Source: Chloroflexota bacterium
GTDB lineage: Bacteria > Chloroflexota > Anaerolineae > UBA4142
DNA length: 64,000 nt
NCBI GenBank assembly: GCA_023381515.1
Contig: JAMCQI010000057.1
Location: 62,001 to 126,000 of the forward strand
Direction of reading: 5' to 3'
The notes under the pieces were generated by a model. That model was not told the origin of the DNA, searched no databases, and worked only from the letters and a program-made list of their open reading frames with translations. How positions within the stretch are numbered: position 1 is the stretch's first letter; each line of letters starts with the position of its first letter. The translations under genes and the position numbers were made by a program. Below are positions 1-8,467 of this stretch, piece by piece.

Positions 1-330
1 ATCAGCGTCGATGCGAGAACGGTCGTCCCGTTTGCCGCTCAGATCGCCATCGAGCGGGACTATTTGGAGTGGGTCCACTTGCCGCGCTGGACAGGCGATT
101 GCGTGGACACGCCCGTTGTCGGTATCACGTGGCTTGAGCCGGAAGGTGTTGTGGGAAAGCGCCCGGTACTGTGGTTGAAGGAGCGGGCGACTGGCCGCTA
201 TGGAGCCATTCTCGGGCTAACGGAATCCCGCCTGCGGTCGCTCGGGCTGAGCGTGCCCGCTGAACCAGTGATCATCTTGCCTCAAGTCACCATCTATCGC
301 CTGTGCCGTCCCTGGTCAGCAGGCTACTGA
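1..330 (+). CDS. C-terminal part of an unrecognised protein
   Basis: The reading frame is open from the first base, so the gene begins before the window and only its last 109 codons are seen. The visible part is soluble, with no membrane segment or cysteine pair, and ends shortly before a pilin-like gene. I do not recognise the family. Its place at the head of the conjugation genes suggests a link to transfer, but only by position. Confidence 0.55.
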   Translation: MSVDARTVVPFAAQIAIERDYLEWVHLPRWTGDCVDTPVVGITWLEPEGVVGKRPVLWLKERATGRYGAILGLTESRLRSLGLSVPAEPVIILPQVTIYRLCRPWSAGY

Positions 331-351
331 AGGAACGCGAGGAGAAATCGA

Positions 352-636
352 TTGCTCATCAATGCAATTTGGCTGAGTGCTCTCCCATTGCTCGACCCTT
401 TTGCCGAGCTGCGCGGTGTCATCAGCGAGATTCTCACGATCATCATTCAGGTGACGGCCGTGCTACTCGCGCTCGCCATCGCCACCGGGTTCCTCGAAGC
501 ACAGGCAGGGTTTGTTCTCGGCGCGCCGTCCCTTTTGAGTGCGCTCTGGTTCAAGATCGGCGCCGTCATTCTGTGTCTCATGGTCGCCCTCATGGCGGTT
601 TCCATTTCGAATACCCTCGTAGGCATTCTCTTCTAG
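352..636 (+). CDS. small pilin-like membrane protein (VirB2/TrbC-like)
   Basis: This 94-residue protein is almost wholly hydrophobic, with two clear membrane stretches at about residues 26-48 and 65-92. It starts at TTG, with GAGGAG 8 bases upstream. It has no obvious signal peptide. Its second half (ALWFKIGAVILCLMVAL) lines up with the same part of the next gene (TWMRLAGVVICFLGAIF), so the two are paralogues. Small two-helix proteins ahead of a TrbL/VirB6-like gene are usually VirB2/TrbC-type pilin or pore subunits. That role is inferred from size, topology and position, not from a conserved motif. Confidence 0.6.
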   Translation: MLINAIWLSALPLLDPFAELRGVISEILTIIIQVTAVLLALAIATGFLEAQAGFVLGAPSLLSALWFKIGAVILCLMVALMAVSISNTLVGILF

Positions 637-645
637 GAGGTAAAC

Positions 646-1035
646 GTGAAGCTGCTCCAATTCATCAATCGTCCGAGCGTGCGTGCCCGCATTATCGGCG
701 TGTTGGGCGCACTGCTCCTCGTCGCCGCAAATCAAGCCGTCGCCTATGCAGCGGATAGCAGTATGGGGGATGCCATTGCCAATCTCGCCAAGATGCTGAT
801 CGACGGGATCATCGCGCTCGCCGCCATCCTGCTCGCCGTGGGCATCGCCACGAATTTTGTGACGGGGATGGTCGAAGTGATGGTCGGGAGACCCAATGGG
901 CTGTCCTCTACCTGGATGCGGCTCGCGGGTGTGGTGATCTGTTTCCTCGGCGCCATTTTCACGATCACCATTGCCAATACCATCATCGACACGCTCAAGG
1001 CGTACAAGAGCACGGGCGGAATTGATCTGCCTTAG
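646..1035 (+). CDS. pilin-like protein with signal peptide (VirB2/TrbC-like)
   Basis: The protein has 129 residues and starts at GTG behind a strong AGGAGG site. An N-terminal signal-like helix (about residues 15-35) ends in AVAYAA, a plausible signal-peptidase site, and two further membrane helices lie at about 52-75 and 92-115. This is the usual shape of a VirB2/TrbC pilin: a cleaved leader and two helices. It is a paralogue of the gene just upstream and lies 9 bases ahead of the TrbL-like gene, so the three are almost certainly one transcript. The pilin role is inferred. Confidence 0.65.
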   Translation: MKLLQFINRPSVRARIIGVLGALLLVAANQAVAYAADSSMGDAIANLAKMLIDGIIALAAILLAVGIATNFVTGMVEVMVGRPNGLSSTWMRLAGVVICFLGAIFTITIANTIIDTLKAYKSTGGIDLP

Positions 1036-1044
1036 GAACATGAC

Positions 1045-3621
1045 ATGGCTGACCTTCGCGTCTTGAAAATCGTCGGGCTCGCAATCATCCTGTTTCTGAC
1101 GATCTCGCTCCTTGTGCCGGCTCGCGCCGCGTCCGCACAGCCGCCAATCGCGCCGCCGATGCAGACACCCACGCCTGAGCCGAATCCGATCACGCAGATT
1201 ATCAATCAAATCATCCAGTTCCCCTTCGAGAATCTCACGCAGGCACTCCAAAACGCGCTGCAGTCAATTCTCACGAACTCGGTGGCCCCGCTCGAAAGCA
1301 TCTTCTCCGCCTCCATCGGGCGCTGGCTCACCTCCAGCCCCGGCATTGTCACACCGGGCGGAGGAATCGCGAACGGGGGCGACGTGATGGGACCTGCCTG
1401 GCGCCTGATGATCAAGATCGCCGTGCTCTTGTGGCCACTCACTTTGGCGATCATTGCAGCCATTGCGGCCAAAGATGCGGTCGCGGCTGCGTCGTGGGGA
1501 ATTGGGGATCTCAAAGAGGCTCTGGGCGGATGGCTCATTGCCGTCGTCGCGAGCGCGACGAGTCTCTACTGGATGGACCTCGCAAACCGCTTTACTAACG
1601 GAACGACGATGGCGATTCTGAATATGAGTTTCACTGGGGAAGCGGGCTTTCAGCCCAATGCGCTCACAGGGCTCGTGTTTGGAACGGCCGGGCTTTTGCT
1701 GGCCCAGTTTGCCCCGCCCGCCTCGCTCTTCATCGTCATCTTTGTGATTCTTCTGGGACTTGCCGTGCTCACCGCTCTCATCTTTCAGTTCATGGCGCGC
1801 TTTGTGGTGCTCTATGTGCTCGTCGCGCTTGCGCCTGTCGTCATGATCCTGGGTGTTCTGCCGCCCATGCGCTGGTTCAGCTACACCTGGCTGCGCGGCT
1901 TTGTCCTGGTGGAAGCCGTTGGACCCATCAACGCGCTCCTCTTGAAGCTCGTCATGATTCTCACCGTGCGCGGTAATTCGAATGATCCCATTACTGCCTT
2001 CGTGGATTTCCTCGGCGCGCTCGGCGTGCTGAGCATCCTCCTAACTATCGATGGGGTGATCATCAAGACTGTGTTTGGCGCAGTTCAGGAGGTCGCGGAA
2101 AAAGCGATGAGCACAGTTGTCGGGATCGCGACGCTCGCGCTAGCGGGAGCAACGGCTCTGGCTGGCGGATCGATTGCGGCAGCTGGTGGAGTCGCCGCAG
2201 CGGGATCGGCCGCGGGGGGCGCGGCAGGCGGAGGTACGGGTGGAGCGGGAGGCGGAGCAGGAGGAGCGGCCCTCGCGTCGGCGGGAGGGAATTCAAACGG
2301 GCCCGCCCAAGCTGCGCGGAAGGCGTTTAGCCCAGGGACAGCACTCCGGGGCGCGGGCGATGTCCTCTTTCGCCAACCCGGGGTGCTTGGCAGCATGGGT
2401 GCAGCCATGCGCTCGCTCGGCGGCACCATGGAGCAACACGACCGCGATTCTCAAGCAGAGGCTCGCTTGCAGACCAGCCAAGCCGCTCGGACAAACGCGA
2501 CCCAAGCGGTGAACCGCAGTGTGCAACGTAATGGAGGTAGCCAGGGAGGTACGGCTCGTGGCGGAAACCAGCCTGCTTCTCCACTTGCCCCGACGCGAAG
2601 CGCCGCGAGCACAGGTCAGATGCCATCCGGTCCGGCGAACAGCTCGCAATTGCCGGCATCCGCAGCGCCTGTCGCTTCGGCGACGATTCGTCCGTCTCCA
2701 AATGGACCGCTTACTCCCGCAAATCCGGCAGGCAGCGGCGGGAACACCAACCCAAGTGCGCCAGGCGTAGCGGCTCTTGGAGGCACACAATCGCCGGTCT
2801 CGCCGGCGTCGGCTCCCCCAGTGCCGCCCGTTGTGTCTGCGCGTGCGTCGGCAGATTTGAACGCAGGCGTCGCCGGGTCATCTGGCGCTGCGGTGCCGCC
2901 CTCGCAGATGCCCTCCGTCTCGCCGATGGGGGAGCCGCTCCGACCACCCGCAACCATCGCAAGCGGTGCCTTATCACCCGACGTGGCAAGCACACTATCA
3001 ATTTTGCCAGCACCTCTCCGAGATCGGGGCGCGAGTCTCGCACAGCAATATGCTGGTCCGGATCAGGCAGCAGCGGCACGCGCCGCCGTCGAATCTTTGA
3101 GTGCGCTCGAATTCAAAGGTCAGTTTTCGAACCCGGCCGCGCTCGCGAGTGCCTGGGATCGTGGAATGGCGCCTGTCATGGCGTCGGCACGGGAAGGATT
3201 GCCGCTTGCCACCATGGCGCAAGACGCCGGCTTTGGAGCGAATATCTCCGGTTACATCACTCAGCGCATGACGCAGCCGAGTGCGCAGCGCCTTGAGCCA
3301 CAGAGTCAATCGGTTCCTTGGCATCCCCAGCTCGCGCCTCACGATTGGGAGACGGGCATCGCCATCTCTCAGGCGATTGGCTCGGGCACGCTCAAGCCCG
3401 GAACGGCCGCTCGCTTGTATCACGAGATTCGCTCTCCCGAATCCGGTGGGGGTTGGTCAGCGGGAGCGCAGTTCATCCAGACGATTCAGGAAGCACTTCA
3501 CGGCCGGCCAACTGATCCCATTACCGTCTTGAACGCGCGCTTGAGCGAAATGGAGCTGCGCGGCCAAGTGTCGGCGAGCGCCATGGCGCTCTGGCGAGCG
3601 AACGTGAGGAGCGAAAAGTAG
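1045..3621 (+). CDS. TrbL/VirB6-like conjugation channel protein
   Basis: This is an 858-residue polytopic membrane protein. A signal-like helix (about 8-28) is followed by a Pro/Thr-rich spacer and an amphipathic stretch. Six or so membrane helices lie between about 120 and 350. The second half is very different: a Gly/Ala-rich tract at about 365-415, then a long Pro/Ser/Ala low-complexity region, and a final folded-looking segment from about 650 to 858. The multi-helix core followed by a long soluble tail is typical of TrbL/VirB6 inner-membrane channel proteins. It sits between the pilin-like genes and the PrgI gene and abuts the latter directly. Confidence 0.75.
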   Translation: MADLRVLKIVGLAIILFLTISLLVPARAASAQPPIAPPMQTPTPEPNPITQIINQIIQFPFENLTQALQNALQSILTNSVAPLESIFSASIGRWLTSSPGIVTPGGGIANGGDVMGPAWRLMIKIAVLLWPLTLAIIAAIAAKDAVAAASWGIGDLKEALGGWLIAVVASATSLYWMDLANRFTNGTTMAILNMSFTGEAGFQPNALTGLVFGTAGLLLAQFAPPASLFIVIFVILLGLAVLTALIFQFMARFVVLYVLVALAPVVMILGVLPPMRWFSYTWLRGFVLVEAVGPINALLLKLVMILTVRGNSNDPITAFVDFLGALGVLSILLTIDGVIIKTVFGAVQEVAEKAMSTVVGIATLALAGATALAGGSIAAAGGVAAAGSAAGGAAGGGTGGAGGGAGGAALASAGGNSNGPAQAARKAFSPGTALRGAGDVLFRQPGVLGSMGAAMRSLGGTMEQHDRDSQAEARLQTSQAARTNATQAVNRSVQRNGGSQGGTARGGNQPASPLAPTRSAASTGQMPSGPANSSQLPASAAPVASATIRPSPNGPLTPANPAGSGGNTNPSAPGVAALGGTQSPVSPASAPPVPPVVSARASADLNAGVAGSSGAAVPPSQMPSVSPMGEPLRPPATIASGALSPDVASTLSILPAPLRDRGASLAQQYAGPDQAAAARAAVESLSALEFKGQFSNPAALASAWDRGMAPVMASAREGLPLATMAQDAGFGANISGYITQRMTQPSAQRLEPQSQSVPWHPQLAPHDWETGIAISQAIGSGTLKPGTAARLYHEIRSPESGGGWSAGAQFIQTIQEALHGRPTDPITVLNARLSEMELRGQVSASAMALWRANVRSEK

Positions 3622-4176
3622 ATGCAGATCCAGTTCCCGCGCCGTATCCACCTCGGCTTTCGCCCCTGGTACGGTCTGAGCCTGCGTCAACTCGGATATC
3701 TGGTCGTCGCGGGAGTCGTTGCGGGTGCAATCGTCCTCTTTGGTCCGGTGGAAGGCACCGGTCTCTTGGTCCGCGTGTTCATCGGGCTGAGCATCATTTC
3801 GGTTGGCGTTGCCCTCGCGTTTTTCCGCAAGGACGGACTGACCGCTGAGCAATGGGTGCTCACCCAGATCAAGTTCCTGTTCCAACCTCACAAACGCGTG
3901 TGGACGCGCGGCGGTTCGTCGCCCCGCGACCAAATCGCCGAAATCCTGATCGATGGACAGGAGCAATCGTCTGAGCGGCCGCAGGAGGCGACGGAGGAGG
4001 AGTTTCGCTATCCCCATCTCTTGCGACCTGACGGACAAGCGATGGCTGTCTCGCAATCCGCTATTGTCTTTGTCGATATGGCGATGCTGCTTTCCTTCTT
4101 TTCCCTCGTCGTGTATTTGTCGCGTGGTGGTTTGGCCGAAATTCAAGGTTGGTTCGCCATGCAGCTAGGCAGGTGA
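3622..4176 (+). CDS. PrgI family conjugation membrane protein
   Basis: The protein has 184 residues and begins right after the stop of the TrbL-like gene. Its N-terminus has the PrgI layout: a basic start (FPRRIHLGFRPWYGLSLRQLG), two close membrane helices at about 28-46 and 52-70, then a motif ending FFRKDGLTAEQW and FQPHKRVW. PrgI-type proteins are partners of VirB4/TraC in Gram-positive conjugation systems, and a VirB4 pair lies downstream. Unlike short PrgI proteins, this one has a variable linker and a third membrane helix near its C-terminus (about 148-168). Confidence 0.8.
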   Translation: MQIQFPRRIHLGFRPWYGLSLRQLGYLVVAGVVAGAIVLFGPVEGTGLLVRVFIGLSIISVGVALAFFRKDGLTAEQWVLTQIKFLFQPHKRVWTRGGSSPRDQIAEILIDGQEQSSERPQEATEEEFRYPHLLRPDGQAMAVSQSAIVFVDMAMLLSFFSLVVYLSRGGLAEIQGWFAMQLGR

Positions 4177-4204
4177 TTGATGCGGACGATGGAGATGGTC
4201 CCCA

Positions 4205-5455
4205 ATGCATGAACATATGCGAGGGCAAGTCGCCCTGGCTGTCTGTGTCACCATTCTGTGTATCGGAGGATTGACGTTGGTGGGGCTCTACGCGGCGCCA
4301 ACCCAATCTGGCGAAATTGCGCCGCTATTTTCGGATGGGTCATCGACCGCGTTAGAAGCACAGATCATCCGAGTCATCGTGACGGCTACGCCAGCCGAGG
4401 ATAACCCGTTGGCGCTGGCAACACCCACGCCGTTACCACCTTGTGCCGTGCTGCGGACACCGACGCGCAATCCCGTGCGGACGCCAACGCCGATCTCGGT
4501 CATCGTGGGGAGTCAGATTCGTGAGTTCGTCTTTTACCAGGGTGCTGCGACCTACGTGCGCAAGGATGCCTTCGCTCCTCTCCTGCTCTCGAAACTGCCG
4601 CGGCCAGCCAATGACAATGGGCGCGGGTTGCATTGGTTCCCGACCACTTTTCAGAACCGTGCCGTGGTCGATCGCTTCGTCCCAGAGCTGGTCGCCATGC
4701 ACATTCGCTGGGTCGTCGTCCTGCAGGGGATGAATGACTGGGACCTCGTCGCCAATGATTATCTGATTGAGCAACTCCAGGCCGTCGGGATCATGCCCAT
4801 CGTGCGCATTGTCCGGCAGGTCGGTGAAATGGACTATCGGCGACTCGGTTGGATCGTCGCCCGCTATCGTGAACGCGGTGTCCGCTACTTTCAGGTATTC
4901 AACGAGCCCAATTTCGACGAGGAATGGGGGACCGAGGCGGCGCACACACCCGAACAATTCGCGACTTACTGGGCGAAAGCTGCCGAGGTCGTTGCCGCCA
5001 ATGGGGGTCTGCCGGGATTCGCACCGATGGCGCCGCGACTGGATGATTCCGATGTGGTCTTTTTCACGTCAGCGCTGCAGGAGCTTCAACGCGCCGGACG
5101 GTACGATCTCCTGAATCTCATGTGGATCGGAGTACACAACTATGGTGGGATGACGGCAAACGGCTTCTGGCGCTACCGGCGCTATGAGGCCGCCGTCAAG
5201 CAGATTCTTGGAGCCAGCCTCCCCATCATCGCTACTGAAGGAGGTTTGGAGACAGCCAGCGCCACTGCTGACAGCATCAAGTCGATGTACGGCTTTGTGG
5301 AACGCGAGCGCGAGCCTTACCTGCTTGCCTTTGCACCCTGGCTGATCGGGAATGGCGTGGGAGGCGGTCATGACCCGATCTGGGAGAGCGCCGCGTGGTT
5401 CGTCGGGACGCTCGACCGAGTTCAGCCCCGTCAAGTGGTCGAGCAGGTCAAGTAA
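4205..5455 (+). CDS. membrane-anchored clan GH-A-like glycosyl hydrolase
   Basis: The protein has 416 residues. One N-terminal membrane helix (about 8-30) and a Thr/Pro-rich linker (to about 98) would place a catalytic domain outside the cell. The domain looks like a TIM barrel with the two clan GH-A glutamates: E234 in FQVFNEPN (proton donor) and E345 in IIATEGG (nucleophile), with HN at 311-312 where such enzymes often have a strand-end histidine. The substrate is unknown. Within a transfer operon it may open surface glycans or cell-wall polymers, as lytic enzymes do in other systems. An ATG 4 codons downstream is an alternative start. Confidence 0.7.
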   Translation: MHEHMRGQVALAVCVTILCIGGLTLVGLYAAPTQSGEIAPLFSDGSSTALEAQIIRVIVTATPAEDNPLALATPTPLPPCAVLRTPTRNPVRTPTPISVIVGSQIREFVFYQGAATYVRKDAFAPLLLSKLPRPANDNGRGLHWFPTTFQNRAVVDRFVPELVAMHIRWVVVLQGMNDWDLVANDYLIEQLQAVGIMPIVRIVRQVGEMDYRRLGWIVARYRERGVRYFQVFNEPNFDEEWGTEAAHTPEQFATYWAKAAEVVAANGGLPGFAPMAPRLDDSDVVFFTSALQELQRAGRYDLLNLMWIGVHNYGGMTANGFWRYRRYEAAVKQILGASLPIIATEGGLETASATADSIKSMYGFVEREREPYLLAFAPWLIGNGVGGGHDPIWESAAWFVGTLDRVQPRQVVEQVK

Positions 5456-5621
5456 GACCAAAAAGACTAATGGATTTTGACTAATTCCGATTGCCCTTAC
5501 CCGCCTCATGAGCGTTCACGAGTCGATATTTGTGCCTGTGAGTGCGAAGATGAGAGATTCTTTACCTTTCAGCGACAATGGAATGCGCTCAGGTTAACAA
5601 ACCTTTACCTAAGGAGCAGGA

Positions 5622-5999
5622 ATGATCAAGATCTTGATTCGGGAACGCTGCCACCAATGCGGAGGCCCGCTCAGAAGTAACGCCCGCATTCACGAAGAGG
5701 ACAAACACAACACCGAGGACGGCTACGCGGCAGGTGTCCTGACGACCTACTGGCATCACCCCGGATGGTGGGATGAAAGCTCCCTGCCCTTGATCTGTCC
5801 GCAGTGCGGAACGTTGCACACGCTTCACATCGGCATGATCGAGATGCACTGTCATCCCGAAGTGAGGACCACCCTTTCAGGACAGAGGAATGCCAAACCA
5901 GAACAGAGGAATCCCTTCCACGCAAGACCACCTGCTCGTTCGGGCGGTCCGCGATCACATCGTCATTTTGCGCACCGGCGAAATGGCCGCAGCCATTGA
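5622..5999 (+). CDS. small zinc-ribbon protein
   Basis: The ORF has 125 codons and starts behind AAGGAGCAGGA. Two CxxC pairs, in RCHQCGG (residues 9-12) and ICPQCGT (about 59-62), would bind one zinc. The region between them is Trp- and His-rich (TTYWHHPGWWDESS). After about residue 85 the sequence becomes Arg/His/Pro-rich and overlaps the next gene by 110 bases in another frame, so this tail may be a run-on after loss of the original stop. Its function is unknown. Its place between the hydrolase and the VirB4 genes suggests a role in conjugation. Confidence 0.55.
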   Translation: MIKILIRERCHQCGGPLRSNARIHEEDKHNTEDGYAAGVLTTYWHHPGWWDESSLPLICPQCGTLHTLHIGMIEMHCHPEVRTTLSGQRNAKPEQRNPFHARPPARSGGPRSHRHFAHRRNGRSH

Positions 6000-6582
6000 G
6001 GTCGAAGGGATCGATTTGACGCGGCTATCGGACGATGCCCAGAAAGGACTCATCGCGCAGTATGAGAATTTCCTGTTGACGCTCCGCTTTCCCTATCAGT
6101 TGGTGGTGGCTCGCAAGCGGCAGCGCCTGGAGGAATACCTGGCCTACGCGGATGCCGAGGCCCAAAAGCGTGAGCAGGAAGGAAACAAGGCTTACGCCCA
6201 AGCACTGCATGGTTGGGTGAATTTCATGCTGGATGTGGTCCGCCAAGTGAACCCACAGGCGCCGCTCTATGTGATGGTGCTCCCTTATGACCCAATCCCG
6301 CCCGAAGAGCGCCTACACGGCCGTCCCCTTCTTTCGACCGACCGCTACCAGCGGGGATTGGATGAACTAAAACACCGAGTTGACCAGGCTGTGCGCGGGC
6401 TCGCTCGCATCGGACTCGCGAGCCGGCGCTTAGGGGATCAAGAACTCGTCGCCGTCTTGCATCGTGCCTACCATCCGGCGATTCCAGATTACCGTATCCC
6501 ACCAACAGCTCGCTTGAAGAGCTTGATTGCCCAGACTGAATCTGAATTGACGACCTTGCCAGGAGAAAATCCGATTGAGTAA
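5890..6582 (+). CDS. VirB4/TraC N-terminal-like protein
   Basis: This 230-residue soluble protein has the pattern of the N-terminal part of TraC/VirB4-type proteins in PrgI-containing systems. It opens with a short beta-rich stretch around VRDHIVILRTGEMAAAIEVEG, then has a phrase near residue 60 on maximal-rate reading of sequence (LTLRFPYQLVVARKRQRLEEY), then a long helix. There is no P-loop. The gene overlaps the ATPase gene by 8 bases, so the two are translationally coupled and probably form one functional VirB4 unit. AGAGGA precedes the ATG at 5890. The assignment depends strongly on this position. Confidence 0.65.
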   Translation: MPNQNRGIPSTQDHLLVRAVRDHIVILRTGEMAAAIEVEGIDLTRLSDDAQKGLIAQYENFLLTLRFPYQLVVARKRQRLEEYLAYADAEAQKREQEGNKAYAQALHGWVNFMLDVVRQVNPQAPLYVMVLPYDPIPPEERLHGRPLLSTDRYQRGLDELKHRVDQAVRGLARIGLASRRLGDQELVAVLHRAYHPAIPDYRIPPTARLKSLIAQTESELTTLPGENPIE

Positions 6583-8467
6583 GTGGTTGGGGCAACTCGA
6601 TCGCCTGCTCGGCGGCGACGGCACTATTGCCAGCAAGAAGACGCGAGAAGCTGCAGGCGGAGATGATTCGCCTGCCGCTCGCCCTATCGATACGGCGTCG
6701 AGTCACAAGACCGATACTGGCGCGTCCAGCGAACCTCTTCATGTCGGAGCGCGGGAACTGGTGGACCACCTCGCGCCAGCTGCTATGAAGATCCAGGCTG
6801 ACCGCATCCAGCTCGTCGGCGAAGGATGGATACGCATCTGGTTTATTGAAGATTTGCCACCGCGTATGGGACGCGGCTCGCTGGATACCATTTACGACTT
6901 CCCCGGCGAGGTGCGAATCAGTCTGCTCACACGTCCCCTCGACAAGTCCGCCGTAAGGGAGCATTTGCGGCAGAGACGGACGACTTTGTATGCCGAGAAC
7001 CTGACACGCAGCCAGCAAGGGCGCTTGCCCGATTTCACCGCGCAGGATGAATTGCATGAGACCGAATCGGCCCTCCGCGACATCGAATCCAGTCATCTGC
7101 CGCCACAAGAGCTCTTATGGACGATAGCTCTCTACGGACGAACAGAGGAGGAACTGGAAGAACTATCACGGCGACTGGAAGACTATATGCTCGATGCGGA
7201 TCTCCGTTTCTTTCGCGCCTCTTTGCGCCAGGAGGATGGGCTATACAGCGTCCAGCCGTTTGGAGTCAATTACCTCGGGCATGGCAGGAATATCACGACC
7301 TCAGCGCTCGCGGGCATGTTTCCTTTTGCCAGGCGGTTGCAGGCCGACACCCAAGGGATTCCGTATGGCATTGATCGGACGACCGGAGCCTGGGTCATCG
7401 TGAATGACTTTGCTCTGCCGAATTCCAATCTGCTCATCGTCGGCGAACAAGGCTCGGGAAAGAGTATGTTCCTAAAGTACAAGGCGACCTGGGCCGTGCT
7501 CCTCGGCATGCGCTGCTACATCTTGGACCTGGAAGGCGAGTTCGAGCCGATGTGCCGCGCCTTGGACGGGACCTATCTCGATCTCTCGCTCACATCCCCA
7601 CATCATATGAACGTCCTCGATCTGAATCCTGAAGACCCAGATGCCTGGTTCAACGGGATGCAGGATGCTCTCGCGTGGCTCGAAATAGCTCTGGGAACGC
7701 TTACGCACAAGGAACGGAATGTGATTCTCATTCCGACCTACGAACGCATCATGAAAGAATCCGGCATTCAGCCGAACGATCCCGGCACCTGGAAGAAACA
7801 GCCGCCCGTTCTGAGCGATCTCTACGCCGCCCTGCGAAACGGGGACGAACGGCGTGAGGCACAGGACCTCGCCGACCGCCTGCAGACGCTCGCCGAGGGA
7901 GTCTATGCCGGTGCCTTCAGCCAGCATACGAATGTCAATCCCCGTTCGCCGCTTGTCGTCTTTGGACTCAAGAACGTCCATCCCGACATGCAGGCGCTAC
8001 GCATGCGTCAAGTGCACACCTTCATTTGGGCGAATGTTCTTTCGAAGACACAGCCAACCCTCGTCGTGGTGGACGAAGCGTGGCGCTGGCTCGAGCACCC
8101 GGGCGCGTCCCATGATCTTGCCGAAATGGCGCGTCGCTTTCGCAAGCGGAATGCCGGCGTCCATCTCGCGACGCAGCATGGCGGTGACCTGAGCGCATCC
8201 CAAGATGCGGTCGTGATTCGTGATACTGCGGCGCTCACCGTGCTGTTTCGGCAGACCGCGGCTTCGATCCCGAGCGTATCGGGACTCTTTGGCCTCAACG
8301 AGGTAGAGGCGCGTGAGCTGGTCACGCTCGATCGCGGCGAAAGCGTGCTCCTCATCGGAGGGAATCACATTCCGCTCTTCACCGTCATTCCACCCGCCTG
8401 GTATCCCTTGTGGACCACTGATCCAAGGGACCGGCAGACCATGGAACAAGGGGCCGGCCATTCATGA
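6575..8467 (+). CDS. VirB4/TraC-type conjugation ATPase
   Basis: The protein has 630 residues. After a disordered start (to about 55) comes a VirB4-type N-domain, then an AAA/RecA core with Walker A at 290-298 (GEQGSGKSM) and Walker B near 490 (LVVVDEAWRWLE). These are followed by the arginine-rich RFRKRNAGVHLATQH segment, which holds the usual motif with a Gln sensor. VirB4 proteins power pilus building and substrate transfer at the inner membrane. The start codon is TTG-like and lies inside the preceding gene. The stop overlaps the ATG of the M23 gene by 4 bases. Confidence 0.88.
   Translation: MSKWLGQLDRLLGGDGTIASKKTREAAGGDDSPAARPIDTASSHKTDTGASSEPLHVGARELVDHLAPAAMKIQADRIQLVGEGWIRIWFIEDLPPRMGRGSLDTIYDFPGEVRISLLTRPLDKSAVREHLRQRRTTLYAENLTRSQQGRLPDFTAQDELHETESALRDIESSHLPPQELLWTIALYGRTEEELEELSRRLEDYMLDADLRFFRASLRQEDGLYSVQPFGVNYLGHGRNITTSALAGMFPFARRLQADTQGIPYGIDRTTGAWVIVNDFALPNSNLLIVGEQGSGKSMFLKYKATWAVLLGMRCYILDLEGEFEPMCRALDGTYLDLSLTSPHHMNVLDLNPEDPDAWFNGMQDALAWLEIALGTLTHKERNVILIPTYERIMKESGIQPNDPGTWKKQPPVLSDLYAALRNGDERREAQDLADRLQTLAEGVYAGAFSQHTNVNPRSPLVVFGLKNVHPDMQALRMRQVHTFIWANVLSKTQPTLVVVDEAWRWLEHPGASHDLAEMARRFRKRNAGVHLATQHGGDLSASQDAVVIRDTAALTVLFRQTAASIPSVSGLFGLNEVEARELVTLDRGESVLLIGGNHIPLFTVIPPAWYPLWTTDPRDRQTMEQGAGHS

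Noticed and set aside
463..1251. A 262-codon minus-strand ORF
   Set aside because: It overlaps the pilin-like genes and the TrbL-like gene; its composition (His, Asp and Arg rich) is typical of an antisense frame.
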